Shown here: positions 18,180-27,895 of the stretch, one piece after another
Position numbering within the stretch: the stretch's first letter is position 1
How the letters are laid out: each line of letters opens with the position of its first letter
DNA from: Desulfomonile sp963700305
Lineage (GTDB): Bacteria > Desulfobacterota > Desulfomonilia > Desulfomonilales > Desulfomonilaceae
Reading direction: 5' to 3'
DNA: 64,000 nucleotides
NCBI GenBank assembly: GCA_963700305.1
Contig: CAVOXB010000017.1
Coordinates: 1 to 64,000 of the forward strand
Program-made: the position numbers and the translations under genes
Notes under the pieces: generated by a model
Told to the model about the DNA's origin: nothing
Seen by the model: the letters and a program-made list of their open reading frames with translations, nothing else
Databases searched by the model: none

Positions 18180-19379
18180 ATGCAAAGCATTAAAGACAAA
18201 GTCGCGATAGTAGGAATGGGGTGCACGAAATTCGGTGAAAACTGGGATATGAGCTTCGATGACATGGTTATTGACGCCGTGTATGAAGCTTACGAGGATG
18301 CGGGCATATCCCCCACGGATGTGCAGGGTGTTTGGATCGGCTCTTACTGGTCGAATCTGCCCGCTCCTAGTCAGCCCCTCGCTACTACGCTGAAATTGGA
18401 CTATAAGCCGGTCACGCGGTTGGAAAACATGTGCGCTACCGCTTCGGATTCCTTTAGGAATGCTGCGTACGCAGTAGCTTCAGGGGCCTGCGACATTGCT
18501 CTGGCGATTGGAGCAGAAAAGCTCAAAGATTCAGGATACAGCGGACTTCCTACGGACGACATAGCGATGGGCCTCGTTTCCACCGCTTCGAACACATTTC
18601 GCAGCCGCAATTTCACGGCACCCGGTCATTTCGCCATGATGGCCACCAGCTATTTCAATAAATACGGATTGACACCCGAGGAGGGACGTACACTTCTCGC
18701 CAAAATAATGGTCAAGAACCACCACAATGGCACTATGTCGCCAAAAGCGCATTTTCGCCGCGAGATTACGGTGGAACAGGTGCTCAAAGCCCCGGTGATT
18801 GCCTGGCCGCTGGGCTTGCTCGACTGCTGCGGAGTCAGTGACGGTGCGGCTGCCGCAGTTTTGGTCAGAAAAGACATGGCCAAAAGCTTCAAATCAAACC
18901 CTGTTTACGTCAAAGCCATGCAGATAGCTGTCGGACCGTCAGAGGGGTACATGAATCCCAAACATGACTGGACCATGGTAAAGGAGACCTTCAGAGCAGG
19001 GCAAGCAGCTTATGAAGAGGCAGGCATAAAGAATCCGCGAAAAGAAATCACCATGGCGGAAGTCCACGACTGTTTCTCTGTCACAGAGGCAATCGTATAC
19101 GAGGATTTGCAGTTCTCACGGAGAGGTGGATTCAAGGAAGACGTCGAGGCCGGAATGTTCGAATTGACAGGGGAACTTCCCATTAACGTGGATGGCGGCC
19201 TTAAATGTTTTGGCCATCCAATCGGAGCCACGGGCTTAAGAATGATTTACGAGCTTTACAACCAGATACTTGGACGATCAGGACAAAGACAACTCAGAAA
19301 AACCGGACTTGGTCTGGCGCATAATCTTGGAGGCACTCCAGGCGGCGCCACAATATCTGTTACCATCGTCGGACCATGA
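18180..19379 (+). CDS. SCP-x/SCP-2-type thiolase (acetyl-CoA acetyltransferase-like)
   Basis: 399-residue thiolase of the class that lacks the second active-site Cys, intact. It starts KVAIVGMGCTKFGENWDMSF; the nucleophilic Cys is in LENMCATASDSFRNAAYAV, with VHDCFSVTEAIVYEDL and the base His in CFGHPIGATGLRM. TTGGAGGG lies 8 bp before ATG 18180. Such thiolases cleave branched or aromatic 3-oxoacyl-CoA and often need a DUF35 partner; the upstream gene supplies one. Expected reaction: 3-oxoacyl-CoA plus CoA to acetyl-CoA (or propionyl-CoA) and a shortened acyl-CoA. The substrate is inferred from family only. Confidence 0.88.
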   Translation: MQSIKDKVAIVGMGCTKFGENWDMSFDDMVIDAVYEAYEDAGISPTDVQGVWIGSYWSNLPAPSQPLATTLKLDYKPVTRLENMCATASDSFRNAAYAVASGACDIALAIGAEKLKDSGYSGLPTDDIAMGLVSTASNTFRSRNFTAPGHFAMMATSYFNKYGLTPEEGRTLLAKIMVKNHHNGTMSPKAHFRREITVEQVLKAPVIAWPLGLLDCCGVSDGAAAAVLVRKDMAKSFKSNPVYVKAMQIAVGPSEGYMNPKHDWTMVKETFRAGQAAYEEAGIKNPRKEITMAEVHDCFSVTEAIVYEDLQFSRRGGFKEDVEAGMFELTGELPINVDGGLKCFGHPIGATGLRMIYELYNQILGRSGQRQLRKTGLGLAHNLGGTPGGATISVTIVGP

Positions 19380-19718
19380 CAGAATTATCCTGAACAGCGT
19401 GCTGTCTTGAGCACACTTGTCAATAGGTTCGCGCCAACTCTCTGATTCCATGGATTTCCTATGACTGTGCCCAGCATCGGCGGTCACAGCAATTCATTCA
19501 GTCAAAGGAGTGTCAACCCCGAAAAATCTTCCGTCTCGATGTTCCTTAACTGATTTGCATTCAAAGAGCGAACTTCTGGGGAACTTTTTTTGTAACAAAG
19601 GTTCCCGGGATATTACCGCTTTGAAAGCGACTTAGTATTACTCAAAGCATTCTCATAAAACCTGGCCGACCCTCGTGAATAGCGGCACGAGTTTCAAAGA
19701 TGACAAGGAGAAGCGACA
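19380..19718. other. Intergenic region with palindrome copy
   Basis: 340 bp between the thiolase and ligase genes, no coding frame supported. Contains palindrome copy 2 (19578-19606) and an AAGGAGAAG ribosome site directly before ATG 19719. Confidence 0.45.
19578..19606. repeat. Palindrome copy 2
   Basis: GGGGAACTTT...AAAGGTTCCC with a one-base bulge and the same TTTTGTAA loop core as copy 1. Confidence 0.65.
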
Positions 19719-21464
19719 ATGGCAGCATGTGACGATCAGTTCCATGTCGACGAGTCCAAACCATGGTTCAAGCCTGAAGCCGGTTGGCCTGGTTACGTTC
19801 CGAAAAACATCGTTTTCCCCAGATGCAACCTGTATGAGCTTTTGTCGGTCAGCGCAGCCGAAAACTCTGACAAGCCCGTGCTCTGGTTTCTGAACACCTT
19901 CATGACGTACAAAAAACTCAAGGAGCATGTGGATTGCTTCGCCTCGAGCCTGAGTAAGTTGGGGGTAAGAAAAGGTGACGTTGTGGCCTTTGCTATGGCC
20001 AGCAGCTTCCAATATCCAATCGCCTATTATGCCTGTTCAAAGCTCGGCGCCATTGTTACAGGCATCAATCCTATCAGCAAGCCTGTCGAGATACTGCACC
20101 AACTGCATTCCACCCAAGCAAAGACCCTCATTGTGCTCGACGCAATTTACGAACCGCTCTTCGGCCGCGTGGCAGCTACATATGAGTTCGATCGCATAAT
20201 TGCCACCAATTTGGTGGATTTGGTGGACATGCCGCCGGAACATAAAGAGATGGGAAAAAAGGCCGGAAAAATACCCTCGGGTCCGGTTCCCGAGACAGCC
20301 CTGGACTTTGTGGAGCTTTTGAAAGCTGAGCCTTCTCCGATCACGGAAGAAGTTTTGGCCGATGATATAGCAACGTACATTATGACGGGCGGTACGACGG
20401 GCATGCCCAAAGTGGCCATTTTGACCCACTTCAATTGCGTCTCCAGCGCTGTAAGTGTTGCAAGCTGGCTGTGGGAATCTCCCGGAGCCTGTCTGGTAGG
20501 AGTGCTGCCCTTGTTTCACGTTTTCGGAATGGCCTGTCTTCACACGATTCTCAAGAACGGCGGGTATATGCTTCTGTTCCCGCAGCCGCCGCAGACTGAG
20601 GAGCTGGTAAAGACAATATGTCATGTGGGCCGTGACAATCACACATTCTATCCGGGCGCTGAAGTCCTGTTTCAGCAGCTGGCCAATTTTGCCGACATCG
20701 AAAAATATCCGCTTAATAAAAAGTTGACGAAATGCCTTAGCAGCGCTGGCCCGCTCCATCAATACGTCAAGGACCGTTTCGAGCAGAGAGTGCCTGGTGT
20801 AGTGCTGAGAGAAGGATTCGGGCTGTCGGAAGGAAGTTCGGGAGTCGCCATCGGGCCGTACCATAACAATTTTGTACCGGGAAGTGTCGGTTTGCCAATT
20901 CCTGGAGTCGAATGGAAAGTTATGGATATGTATACAGGGGAAAAAGAAGTTCCTCTGGGAGAAACCGGAGAGTTGGTGCTGTCCGGCCCGATGGTCATGA
21001 AAGGATACTTGAACAACCCCGATGAGACTGCTCTAACGCTGAAAGAAAAGGACGGCAAGACGTGGTTGTATTCGGGTGATCTCGGTTACATGGACGATTA
21101 CGGCCGCGTTTTTCTGAACGATCGCAAAAAGGAGCTCATTAAAGTCAAAGGCTATTCGGTGTTTCCCACCGAAGTAGAGGGATACCTCGGAAAACATGAG
21201 GCCGTATTCGAATCCGCTGTGGCCGGCTTGCCTGATGGCCAGATCGGCGAAGCTGTAAAGGCATGGGTAGTGCTGAAGGAGGGATTCAAGGACCGGGTCA
21301 CCGAGGAAGACCTCCGGGCATGGTGCAAGGAAAATATGAGCCATTACAAGGTACCGAAGCACATTGAATTTATCGATGCAGTCCCCAAGAGTCTGGTAGG
21401 CAAAATCTTGCGACGAGAACTGAAAGAAGCCGACCCTCTTTACACTCGAGCAACTGCCGATTGA
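19719..21464 (+). CDS. Long-chain acyl-CoA synthetase (FadD-type, AMP-forming) 1
   Basis: Intact 581-residue ANL-superfamily ligase: fatty or aromatic acid + ATP + CoA to acyl-CoA + AMP + PPi. Signature A1 (P-loop) TYIMTGGTTGMPKVAIL at about 222-238, A2/A5 region LREGFGLSEGSS, A7 WLYSGDLGYMDDYG, A8 RKKELIKVKGYSVFPTEVE and the C-terminal Lys in PKSLVGKILRRE. ATG 19719 has AAGGAGAAG upstream. Strongly similar along its length to the broken ligase at 22836-24603, so the pair arose by duplication. Chain-length preference is not evident. Confidence 0.9.
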   Translation: MAACDDQFHVDESKPWFKPEAGWPGYVPKNIVFPRCNLYELLSVSAAENSDKPVLWFLNTFMTYKKLKEHVDCFASSLSKLGVRKGDVVAFAMASSFQYPIAYYACSKLGAIVTGINPISKPVEILHQLHSTQAKTLIVLDAIYEPLFGRVAATYEFDRIIATNLVDLVDMPPEHKEMGKKAGKIPSGPVPETALDFVELLKAEPSPITEEVLADDIATYIMTGGTTGMPKVAILTHFNCVSSAVSVASWLWESPGACLVGVLPLFHVFGMACLHTILKNGGYMLLFPQPPQTEELVKTICHVGRDNHTFYPGAEVLFQQLANFADIEKYPLNKKLTKCLSSAGPLHQYVKDRFEQRVPGVVLREGFGLSEGSSGVAIGPYHNNFVPGSVGLPIPGVEWKVMDMYTGEKEVPLGETGELVLSGPMVMKGYLNNPDETALTLKEKDGKTWLYSGDLGYMDDYGRVFLNDRKKELIKVKGYSVFPTEVEGYLGKHEAVFESAVAGLPDGQIGEAVKAWVVLKEGFKDRVTEEDLRAWCKENMSHYKVPKHIEFIDAVPKSLVGKILRRELKEADPLYTRATAD

Positions 21465-21492
21465 TACGATTCGCATTTACAGAGATAAAATC

Positions 21493-21522
21493 GGGAAACC
21501 ATTCTTGTAAGAGGTGTTTCCC
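21493..21522. repeat. Palindrome copy 3
   Basis: GGGAAAC (21493-21499) and GTTTCCC (21516-21522) with the CTTGTAAG loop; 28 bp after the ligase stop codon. A diverged member of the GGGAACC family. Confidence 0.6.
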
Positions 21523-21612
21523 AGACCCTACTTCTAATATTCGCCTAACTCTGGATTTTTTAGCGAAAAACTCAAAGGCTGGACGAGTGTTAAGAGTTTT
21601 TTAGAGGGTTTA

Positions 21613-21640
21613 GGAACCTTCATTTACAAAGAAGGTTTCC
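21613..21640. repeat. Palindrome copy 4
   Basis: GGAACCTTC (21613-21621) against GAAGGTTTCC (21631-21640), one-base bulge, ATTTACAAA loop. Lies just upstream of the cache-domain gene. Confidence 0.6.
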
Positions 21641-21698
21641 GAATATTACTACTTTGAAAGCGCATTGGTCTGAGTCCTTTGAACCGAGTCGAGGAGGA

Positions 21699-22163
21699 AT
21701 GGAATTGATACAATTCGTGTTGCGGTTTGTTGTTTTGGTTCTGTCTCTCATAGCGTCCGGAGCCCGAGCAGACGTCGCAAGGGAAGTCAAAGCGCTGGCG
21801 GAAAAGGCCGCAAACGCATTCGCGGAGAAGGGACGCGATTACGCCCTCAAGCTTATCAATGCAAGCGCTGGACCCTTCAGGAAAAAGGGTGAACTCTAAG
21901 TATTCGCATTCAATGGCGAAGGTATCATCCTTGCACATCCGGTTATTCCACTCCTCGTAGGCAAGAGACCAATGGGCGTCAAAGACGCCAAGGGAAAATT
22001 GTTTGCTGAGGAATTTATTCAGGTGGACAACGAACAGGGGTCGGGATGGGTCGAGTACTGGTGGTTGAGGTATGGTCAGAATCAACCGACCCTCGAGAGA
22101 GCGTACATCATGGAAAGTACCCAAAGAAGAAGTTTCGCGGCCGCCGGCTACTACTTGAAATAG
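21699..22163 (+). pseudogene. Secreted cache-domain protein with in-frame TAA
   Basis: Starts at ATG 21699 behind GAGGAGG with a signal peptide (FVLRFVVLVLSLIASGARA). It continues with helical DVAREVKALAEKAANAF and a small-molecule-binding cache fold (FAFNGEGIILAHP; GVKDAKGKLFAEEFIQV; GSGWVEYWW; RAYIM...AAAGYYLK). The frame is the same throughout but TAA at 21897-21899 interrupts it where homologues have an aromatic residue (GELxVFAFNGEG), most likely a Tyr codon changed to stop. Stand-alone cache proteins of this size are periplasmic and of unproven function. Its place among the acyl-CoA genes suggests a ligand linked to that pathway, without direct evidence. Confidence 0.7.
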
Positions 22164-22381
22164 GGGGTCTGAGAATTGGCAATGGCGAAAACGCTCTGGA
22201 ATTCAATGAATCTGCACGGAGTGCCGGGCTATGTGGTGGCTGCAGGATCGTGAAAACTCGGACGGTGCTCCTTGCGTCGGATGCAGGAAGCTACATGACA
22301 GGTAATACGATGCACACAAATCGCGGATTGTTTGCGGGTTGAATCCATGAAAAGCCCTTACCCGCTGCCGAGGATTAGCGT

Positions 22382-22708
22382 GTGACGAATTATTACACTC
22401 ACGAGTTGCACGCTGAAGTCCGCTCTATCAGCGGCAGCTACCATCTGGAGGAAGAAGGCGGAATTGAGATCGAAGGACGAAAAGTCCTTTATGCCCTGGG
22501 AACTGCAGCTGTGGATTCGGCTTGTTGTGGAAGCTACGGATGTTACTTCGCTCTGGTTCCAGGCTATGTGGTGCAGTGGAAATGCAAAACTGATGTTGCC
22601 GGCCTTTTCATCTCTGAGGTCGAGCCAATAACGGATCACTCGGCGAAAAAGAAGATCGAGGAAATCCTGCGAGGAGAGAAAGGAGTGACACAGGTAGTGT
22701 TCTGGTAG
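22382..22708 (+). CDS. Conserved hypothetical protein with CCGSYGC motif
   Basis: 108-residue soluble protein from GTG 22382 (GAGG 8 bp upstream). A distinctive centre reads VDSACCGSYGCYFALVPGY, three Cys within seven residues, which could bind a metal or Fe-S cluster. The C-terminal helix is SAKKKIEEILRGE. I do not recognise a named family. It sits between a cache protein and an acyl-CoA synthetase gene, so a link to acid activation or redox sensing is possible but not shown. Confidence 0.65.
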   Translation: MTNYYTHELHAEVRSISGSYHLEEEGGIEIEGRKVLYALGTAAVDSACCGSYGCYFALVPGYVVQWKCKTDVAGLFISEVEPITDHSAKKKIEEILRGEKGVTQVVFW

Positions 22709-22835
22709 GAAATCACTTTAGTTTCATGGGAAATGCAGATGCGGCGAATGGATTTCCGTGTGTCTCGATTGCCATTCCTTGCATGTCCAGGATGATCACC
22801 CCCGGTCTGAAGGATTTGTCCAGGAGGATACTTAA

Positions 22836-24603
22836 ATGCACGCCAGAACCCATTCCACGTCGATGAGTCCAAGCCGTGGTTTCGGCCGGAGGCCGGCTGG
22901 CCTCAGGCGGTGCCAAAGAATATCGAGTTCCCTCGAATAAGCCTATACGAGATGTTCCGGCAAGCAGTGGACAGATACAGGCCTCTGCCAGCAATTTGGT
23001 TCCTAAAGCAGTTCATGACTTATGAGGAACTCTCAGACAAAGTCGATCGCCTTGCTACAGGTTTTCATAAGATTGGCCTCAAGAAGGGCGATGTAGTGGC
23101 AATAGCACTTCCGAACTCTTTTCAGTACAGTCATTTGTTACTACGCGTGCACGAAGCTGGGACTTATTCCTGCAGGGGTTAATCCAACGTACAAGCCATC
23201 GGAAGTTCTGCATGAATTAAAACTGGTGAACGCACGAGCTGTGGTTGTTCTCGATGCCCTTTATGAGACTCTGCTTGCTCCAATTGTCCCTAAAAACGCT
23301 ATCAACCACGTGATAGTGACAAATATTGTGGACCTTTTGAAGGTCTCTTCTCTCAAGAAGTGGCTGGGAAAAAAGCTCAAAAAAATCCCTACCGGAAGAG
23401 TGCCAGCCAACTCCATTTCATTCCTGGACCTTCTCCACACAGATCCTCAACCCATCAACGTGACAGTGGACCCTGAGGACATTGCGACCTACATAATGAC
23501 GGGCGGAACAACAGGCATTCCCAAAGCTGCTGTTCTGACTCATTTCAATTGCGTTGCCAATGCTGTGCAAGTAGGTCAGTGGTTGTGGACGAAAGAACCC
23601 GGAGCCTGCATGGTGGGAATATTACCTCTATTTCACTCGTTCGGCATGAGTGTCGTCATGAATGTTGTGGTTAACAGCGGCATGTTCATGATGCTCTTCC
23701 CCAGGCCTCCTGAAACTGAAGAGGCCGTCAGGGCCATATGCGACATCGGTGCGGACAATCAAACATATTACCCTGGCGCTGAGGTTCTGTTTCAAAGGAT
23801 CGCGGACTTTTCCGACGTAAGAAAATACCCCTTGTCCAGGAAATTACGAGGATGCATTTCCGGAGCCGGACCACTGCACAAGAACGTCAAAGATCGTTTT
23901 CAAGAAGCCACAGGAGTAAGGCTGGTTGAAGGCTACGGACTGTCCGAGGCTGCTCCGGTAGTTTCCGGAGGTGCTCTGGGAACAGGCGACACTACGGGGA
24001 CCATTGGTTTTCCTCTGCCTGGACTGGAATGGAAGATCCTGGATATGGAGACAGGCACCAACGAAGTCCCGCCTGGAGAAAGTGGGGAACTTGTAGTTAC
24101 CGGCCCCGGCGTCATGAAAGGCTATCTTGGCAATCCCGCTGAAACCGCTGTCACCCTGCGAGTAATGGATGGCAAATGCTGGCTTTACACAGGAGACATC
24201 GGCTTCATGGATGAGCATGGCCGAGTCACGCTTAATGATAGAAAGAAGCAGCTCATAAAGGTGAAAGGATATTCGGTGTTTCCAACCGAAGTTGAAGAAA
24301 CTCCTCGGGTGTCACGACTGCGTCTCCGAGGTTGCCGTGGCTGGAATGCCTGATGAAAAGACGGGTGAATCGGTCAAAGCATGGGTAGTGATCAAGGACA
24401 CCTGGAAAGGAAAAATCACCGTGGATGAACTCAAACAGTGGGCCAAGACCAATATCACGCATTACAAGACTCCAAAGCATATTGATTTTATTGATCAAAT
24501 ACCTAAATCCTTGGTGGGAAAGGTCCTGCGCCGCGAATTGCAGGAATCCGATCCGATTTACCGAGCTTTTCATGGAATCTCGGATGCAGAAAATGACTCG
24601 TAA
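22836..24603 (+). pseudogene. Long-chain acyl-CoA synthetase 2, three frameshifts
   Basis: Close relative of the ligase at 19719. ATG 22836 has AGGAGGA 7-8 bp upstream. Frame shifts near 22846 (into NPFHVDESKPWFRPEAGW), near 23140 (into VYYACTKLGLIPAGVNPTY) and near 24295 (into the C-terminal CHDCVSEVAVAGMPDEKTG). The P-loop YIMTGGTTGIPKAAVLTHF, VEGYGLSEAAPV, WLYTGDIGFMDEHG and PKSLVGKVLRREL are all present, so every catalytic motif survives and only the indels prevent one continuous protein. Confidence 0.85.
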
Positions 24604-24760
24604 CTAAGGTGGACTTTTGGGAAAAGAGGATTTGAGGGGAAGGAACGAACCAGCGTATCAGTCCGGATTCAAACTCCCGGAACTCTTTTGGCCCTGAACC
24701 TGGAAACAGTATTCCGAAGGATGACTCGCTCTGATGAGAGCCTATTGAGGAGAAATGCAG

Positions 24761-25971
24761 ATGCAAGAAGTAGTAATCACAGGATACTTGAGAACAGCAC
24801 AGTCGCGCTCACGCCCCAACGATCCCGCGAGAGATTGGTTCGGCACATTGAGAGCCGATGATCTTCTGGGACAGTTGGTGCCGGAACTGATAAAAAGGAC
24901 AGGGGTGAACCGGAGGAGATAGACGATTTCGTGGTCGCATGTGCTACTGGGGTTGGTGAACAGTGGACCTATGGGGGGCGCTTCCCGCTCTTCTTAGCCA
25001 ATTTGCCGAAGACGGTTCCGTCCAAATTTGTGGATCAGCAATGCGGCTCTTCCATGGCCGGCATACACGTTGCATTTATGGAGATAGCCACGGGAAACGC
25101 TGAAACTGTCCTGGTGGGAGGAATGGAGCATATGACTCGCTTGCCCATGGGTGGACAAACTATAAAGGCTGGGTTGCTGGCCCCCAATCCCGCACTGTTT
25201 TCAGCGCCTCAGTACCGACACTGGGACATGATGACAACTATCAGCATGGGGCACACTGCCCAGAAACTTTTTCTTCAGACAGACTTCACCCGGCGTGACA
25301 TGGATGAATGGGCCTTGCGGTCACACCAATTGGCGTCGAAAGCCCAGGCCGAAGGGTTCTTCGACAGTGAAATCATGCCTATGGATGTTCCACAGGCGGA
25401 CGGGACTATTAAAACCGTAGATCGAGATCAGGCCGTCAGGGGTGACACGGTTCTTGAGAGTTTACTGTCCCTGAAGGCAGCTTTTCAGGAAGGCCATGAA
25501 ATAACGGCAGGTAATTCCTCTCCTTTAAATGCCGGGGCAACCTCAATGATACTAATGACAAAGGAAAAAGCACGGAAAAAGGGGATCAAACCTTTGGCAA
25601 CGTTGCGATCCATAGGCTTTGCAGGCGTCGATCCTACCATTATGGGTGCGGGACCGGTTCCGGCAAGCATTAAGGCTTTGGAAAAAGCAAAGCTCGCTGT
25701 TTCGGATATCGATTTCTGGGAAATCAATGAAGCCTTTGCGATTGTCGCTCTGAACTGTATCGAAGAACTGGGGATCGATCCGGAAAAAGTCAATGTGATG
25801 GGCGGCGGCACCGCTATCGGACATGCCTTGGGAGCCACAGGCATTCGATTGGTTGGCACCCTGGCTCGCATACTGAAGCTCAAGGCCGGCAGGTACGGCT
25901 GTGCCAATGCGTGTGTCGGGGGCGGGCAAGGAGTAGCGACGATCATTGAACGTGAAGCCTACGATTGGTAG
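24761..25971 (+). CDS. FadA-type acetyl-CoA C-acyltransferase (thiolase), one frameshift
   Basis: Classical beta-oxidation thiolase of about 400 residues. ATG 24761 fits GAGGAG at 24747-24752; ATG 24755 is too close. N-terminus EVVITGYLRTAQSR; the frame shifts near 24910 at a GGGG run so that RTG joins PEEIDDFVVACATGVGEQW. Active-site Cys in VDQQCGSSMAGIH, then WEINEAFAIVAL, the His motif GHALGATGIR and the second Cys in CVGGGQGVATII. Completes the pathway with the ligases and dehydrogenases upstream. Confidence 0.87.
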
Positions 25972-26430
25972 CCCTCGCTTGTGTAAGGAAACGCTGATTA
26001 GAGTAACCTGAGCCGAAGCCTTCCCTGACTTGGACGAATGTTTCGGAGGGGACCTTAGATCACGACCAGCTTGCTCACGAGATTCGTTCTCAAACGCTCT
26101 GAGAGCAATTCTGAGCGACTTTATCAGAACGGCAATGCTTCAGTCTCCCCGTTTCGAGGGATTTCATAAATAATGAATACTGGTTAATGTATGTTGTTGT
26201 CTTCACACGAGTTTCTGGCCACGGATTCTGTGTCGCCATCACGAGCGCACACCTGTCCGCAAACCGAGGTAGGGGAAGCGGACAATCCCGCAGCAGCCAT
26301 CATTCGGTCCACACCTTGTACACCAACTGAGGGACCAACAAGGCTCGATAGGGACTGAAATGTCTCGCCAGGGATCGAAATGATTGGGGGTTCCGGATAT
26401 CTAGTTGTTTTTTCTAGCCCGCACAACGCC
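25972..26430. other. Gap between the thiolase gene and the first attachment-site copy
   Basis: About 460 bp, no gene supported. Holds an inverted partial copy of the 200-bp repeat (26079-26118). Otherwise unremarkable. Confidence 0.4.
26079..26118 (-). repeat. Partial inverted copy of the 28.4/28.9-kb repeat
   Basis: Its reverse complement starts TCGCTCAGAATTG and ends GCGTTTGAGAACGAATCTC, nearly identical to the 3' end of the repeat copies at 28371 and 28898. It lies outside the left attachment site whereas the other two copies lie inside. Confidence 0.65.
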
Positions 26431-26473
26431 TTCGCAACGCGGGGGTCGAGGGTTCAAATCCCTTCATCTCCAT
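26431..26473 (+). other. Attachment-site copy 1: 3' half of a tRNA-Ala(CGC)-like gene
   Basis: TTCGCAACGCGG, then a GGGTC variable loop, T arm GAGGG/TTCAAAT/CCCTT, acceptor 3' strand CATCTCC and discriminator A. Read from the anticodon loop onward it fits a tRNA with anticodon CGC, and U70 fits the Ala G3:U70 identity pair. No matching 5' half lies upstream (the preceding bases do not pair with CGCGG), so this is a fragment, as expected for an att site. An integrase gene ends 28 bp away. The tRNA identity is inferred. Confidence 0.6.
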
Positions 26474-26493
26474 CAAAGTATTCTCAAAAGAAT

Positions 26494-26524
26494 CAGGATG
26501 TTAAGCTTGCGAGGCGGCATCCTG
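26494..26524. terminator. Hairpin CAGGATG/CATCCTG at the Int2 3' end
   Basis: CAGGATG (26494-26500) and CATCCTG (26518-26524) with a 17-nt loop, then ATTTTCT on the plus strand and ATTCTTTT on the minus strand, overlapping the integrase stop codon. A hairpin with identical arms follows attachment-site copy 2. Confidence 0.65.
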
Positions 26525-27577
26525 ATTTTCTCGTTCTGACCCCTTGGTGTCCAAATAGTGACTGTCAAGAATCCTCACGGCATTCTTCATATGGTCAGGG
26601 GCCAAATGGGAATACCGCATCGTCATCCTGATGTCTTTGCGACCAAGAAGCTCCTGCACGGTCCTGATGTCCACCCCACCCATAACGAGGTGGCTGGCGA
26701 AGGTATGCCGAAGGTCGTGAAATCTCACATGGGGAATCCCGGCACGTTTCACTGCATTCTGAAAACCGGTCCTCATTTTGTTAAACTTGGAGCCGTCTTT
26801 TCTCTGAAACACGCGAGATGAATCGAGTCGCCTGGGCATCTTGCGCAAAACCTCGGTAAGGAGATCGTTCATCGGGATCACCCGGACCCGGTAGTTCTTC
26901 GTGTGGTGGTCTTCCTTGTTGTCCACACGAAGGATTCCACGCCTGGAGTCGATGTCCTTCCATTCCAACGCGGTAAGCTCCCCGAGTCTCATGCCAGTGT
27001 TAAGGGCCACCACGACGAAGGGATAGAACTGCGGATTATCCGAGCACGTACACGCAGCCAGCAACTTCGTGATCTCCTCTGCTGACAGATACCGAAAATG
27101 TGGTGCGCCGGTCTTGAGCTTCTTCACGAACTCCGCTGGATTCGTTTTCAGATATCCCCATTCTACTGCCTTACGCAGCATGTTCTTGATCGTGTCGAGT
27201 TCCCGATTGACCGTTGGGGCAGCGACGCGTTCAAGCCTCAGGACTTTGTAATCCTCGATCATCTTGGGTCTTATGCGCGAGAGCCCTTCATGCCCCCACA
27301 AGGCTAATACGTGCCCTTCGAGGGTCAAAATGTCCCGCTCGTGGCTTCTCTTGGCTTTATTGGCCTTGGAATATTCCAGGTACTCTGCGGCAAAGTCTTT
27401 GAACAAGATCTTCTTGGGTTCACACACTCCCAGGAAATCATTCTTCGCCTTCTTTACCTGAACATCCGCCAAAGCCATCTCTGCCACTTTCTTGGACGGT
27501 CCGACCTTCCGTCTCACTCTTTTTCCCTAGTGGTAGAAGTCGATCCACCAGTTCCCTTGCTTCTTGAAAACTCCCAT
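26501..27577 (-). CDS. Tyrosine recombinase / integrase (Int2), in-frame TAG near the start
   Basis: Integrase of about 358 residues. The preferred start is ATG 27577 with AGGAG upstream (MGVFKKQGNWWIDFYH), after which TAG at 27529-27527 interrupts the frame; GKRVRRKVGPSKKVAEMA continues in the same frame. The stop replaces a residue that is Gln in typical YHxGKR arm domains. Catalytic residues: Arg in TGMRLGELTALEW, HDLRHTFASHL, LLGRKDIRMTMRYSHL (Tyr nucleophile; the usual LGH is LGR). An internal start after the TAG would lack the arm-type domain. Its 3' end faces attachment-site copy 1. Confidence 0.85.
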
Positions 27578-27688
27578 TGCTTCTCCTCTCGGAATCGCTT
27601 CCGAAAGGACACCGTTGGACAAAACTCGTATCACATCCTCTCTGGCCGGAGATCATAACCGAGTCCATCCAGCGGCGTCCACTGTGAT

Positions 27689-27895
27689 TTACTGCCACTG
27701 GATTTCGGGAGCCAGTGTGGGCCTCCCCTTCTCGGTTCTTTCTTCGATCCATGCCTCAACATCCTTTTCTTTGAACCGCACGGCCCGACCGAGCTTCACG
27801 TGCGGTATGAATCCGTAATGAACACATTTTCGTATCGTGGAGATGCTCATACCGAGCATTTCGGCTATCTCAGGCGAGTTGAGCATCCTTTCCAC
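27689..27895 (-). CDS. Excisionase-like small helix-turn-helix protein
   Basis: 68 residues, AlpA/MerR-type winged helix-turn-helix: LNSPEIAEMLGMSISTIRKC, VHYGFIPHVKLGRAVRFKEKDVEAWI. This matches element-encoded excisionases or AlpA-type regulators. It lies immediately upstream of the integrase gene and in the same direction, a normal xis-int arrangement. Confidence 0.78.
   Translation of the reverse strand: MERMLNSPEIAEMLGMSISTIRKCVHYGFIPHVKLGRAVRFKEKDVEAWIEERTEKGRPTLAPEIQWQ

Noticed and set aside
26431..26473. Complete tRNA or tmRNA gene
   Set aside because: The 5' strand (GGAGATG or GGGGATG) and a pairing anticodon-stem half are absent upstream; only the 3' half is present.
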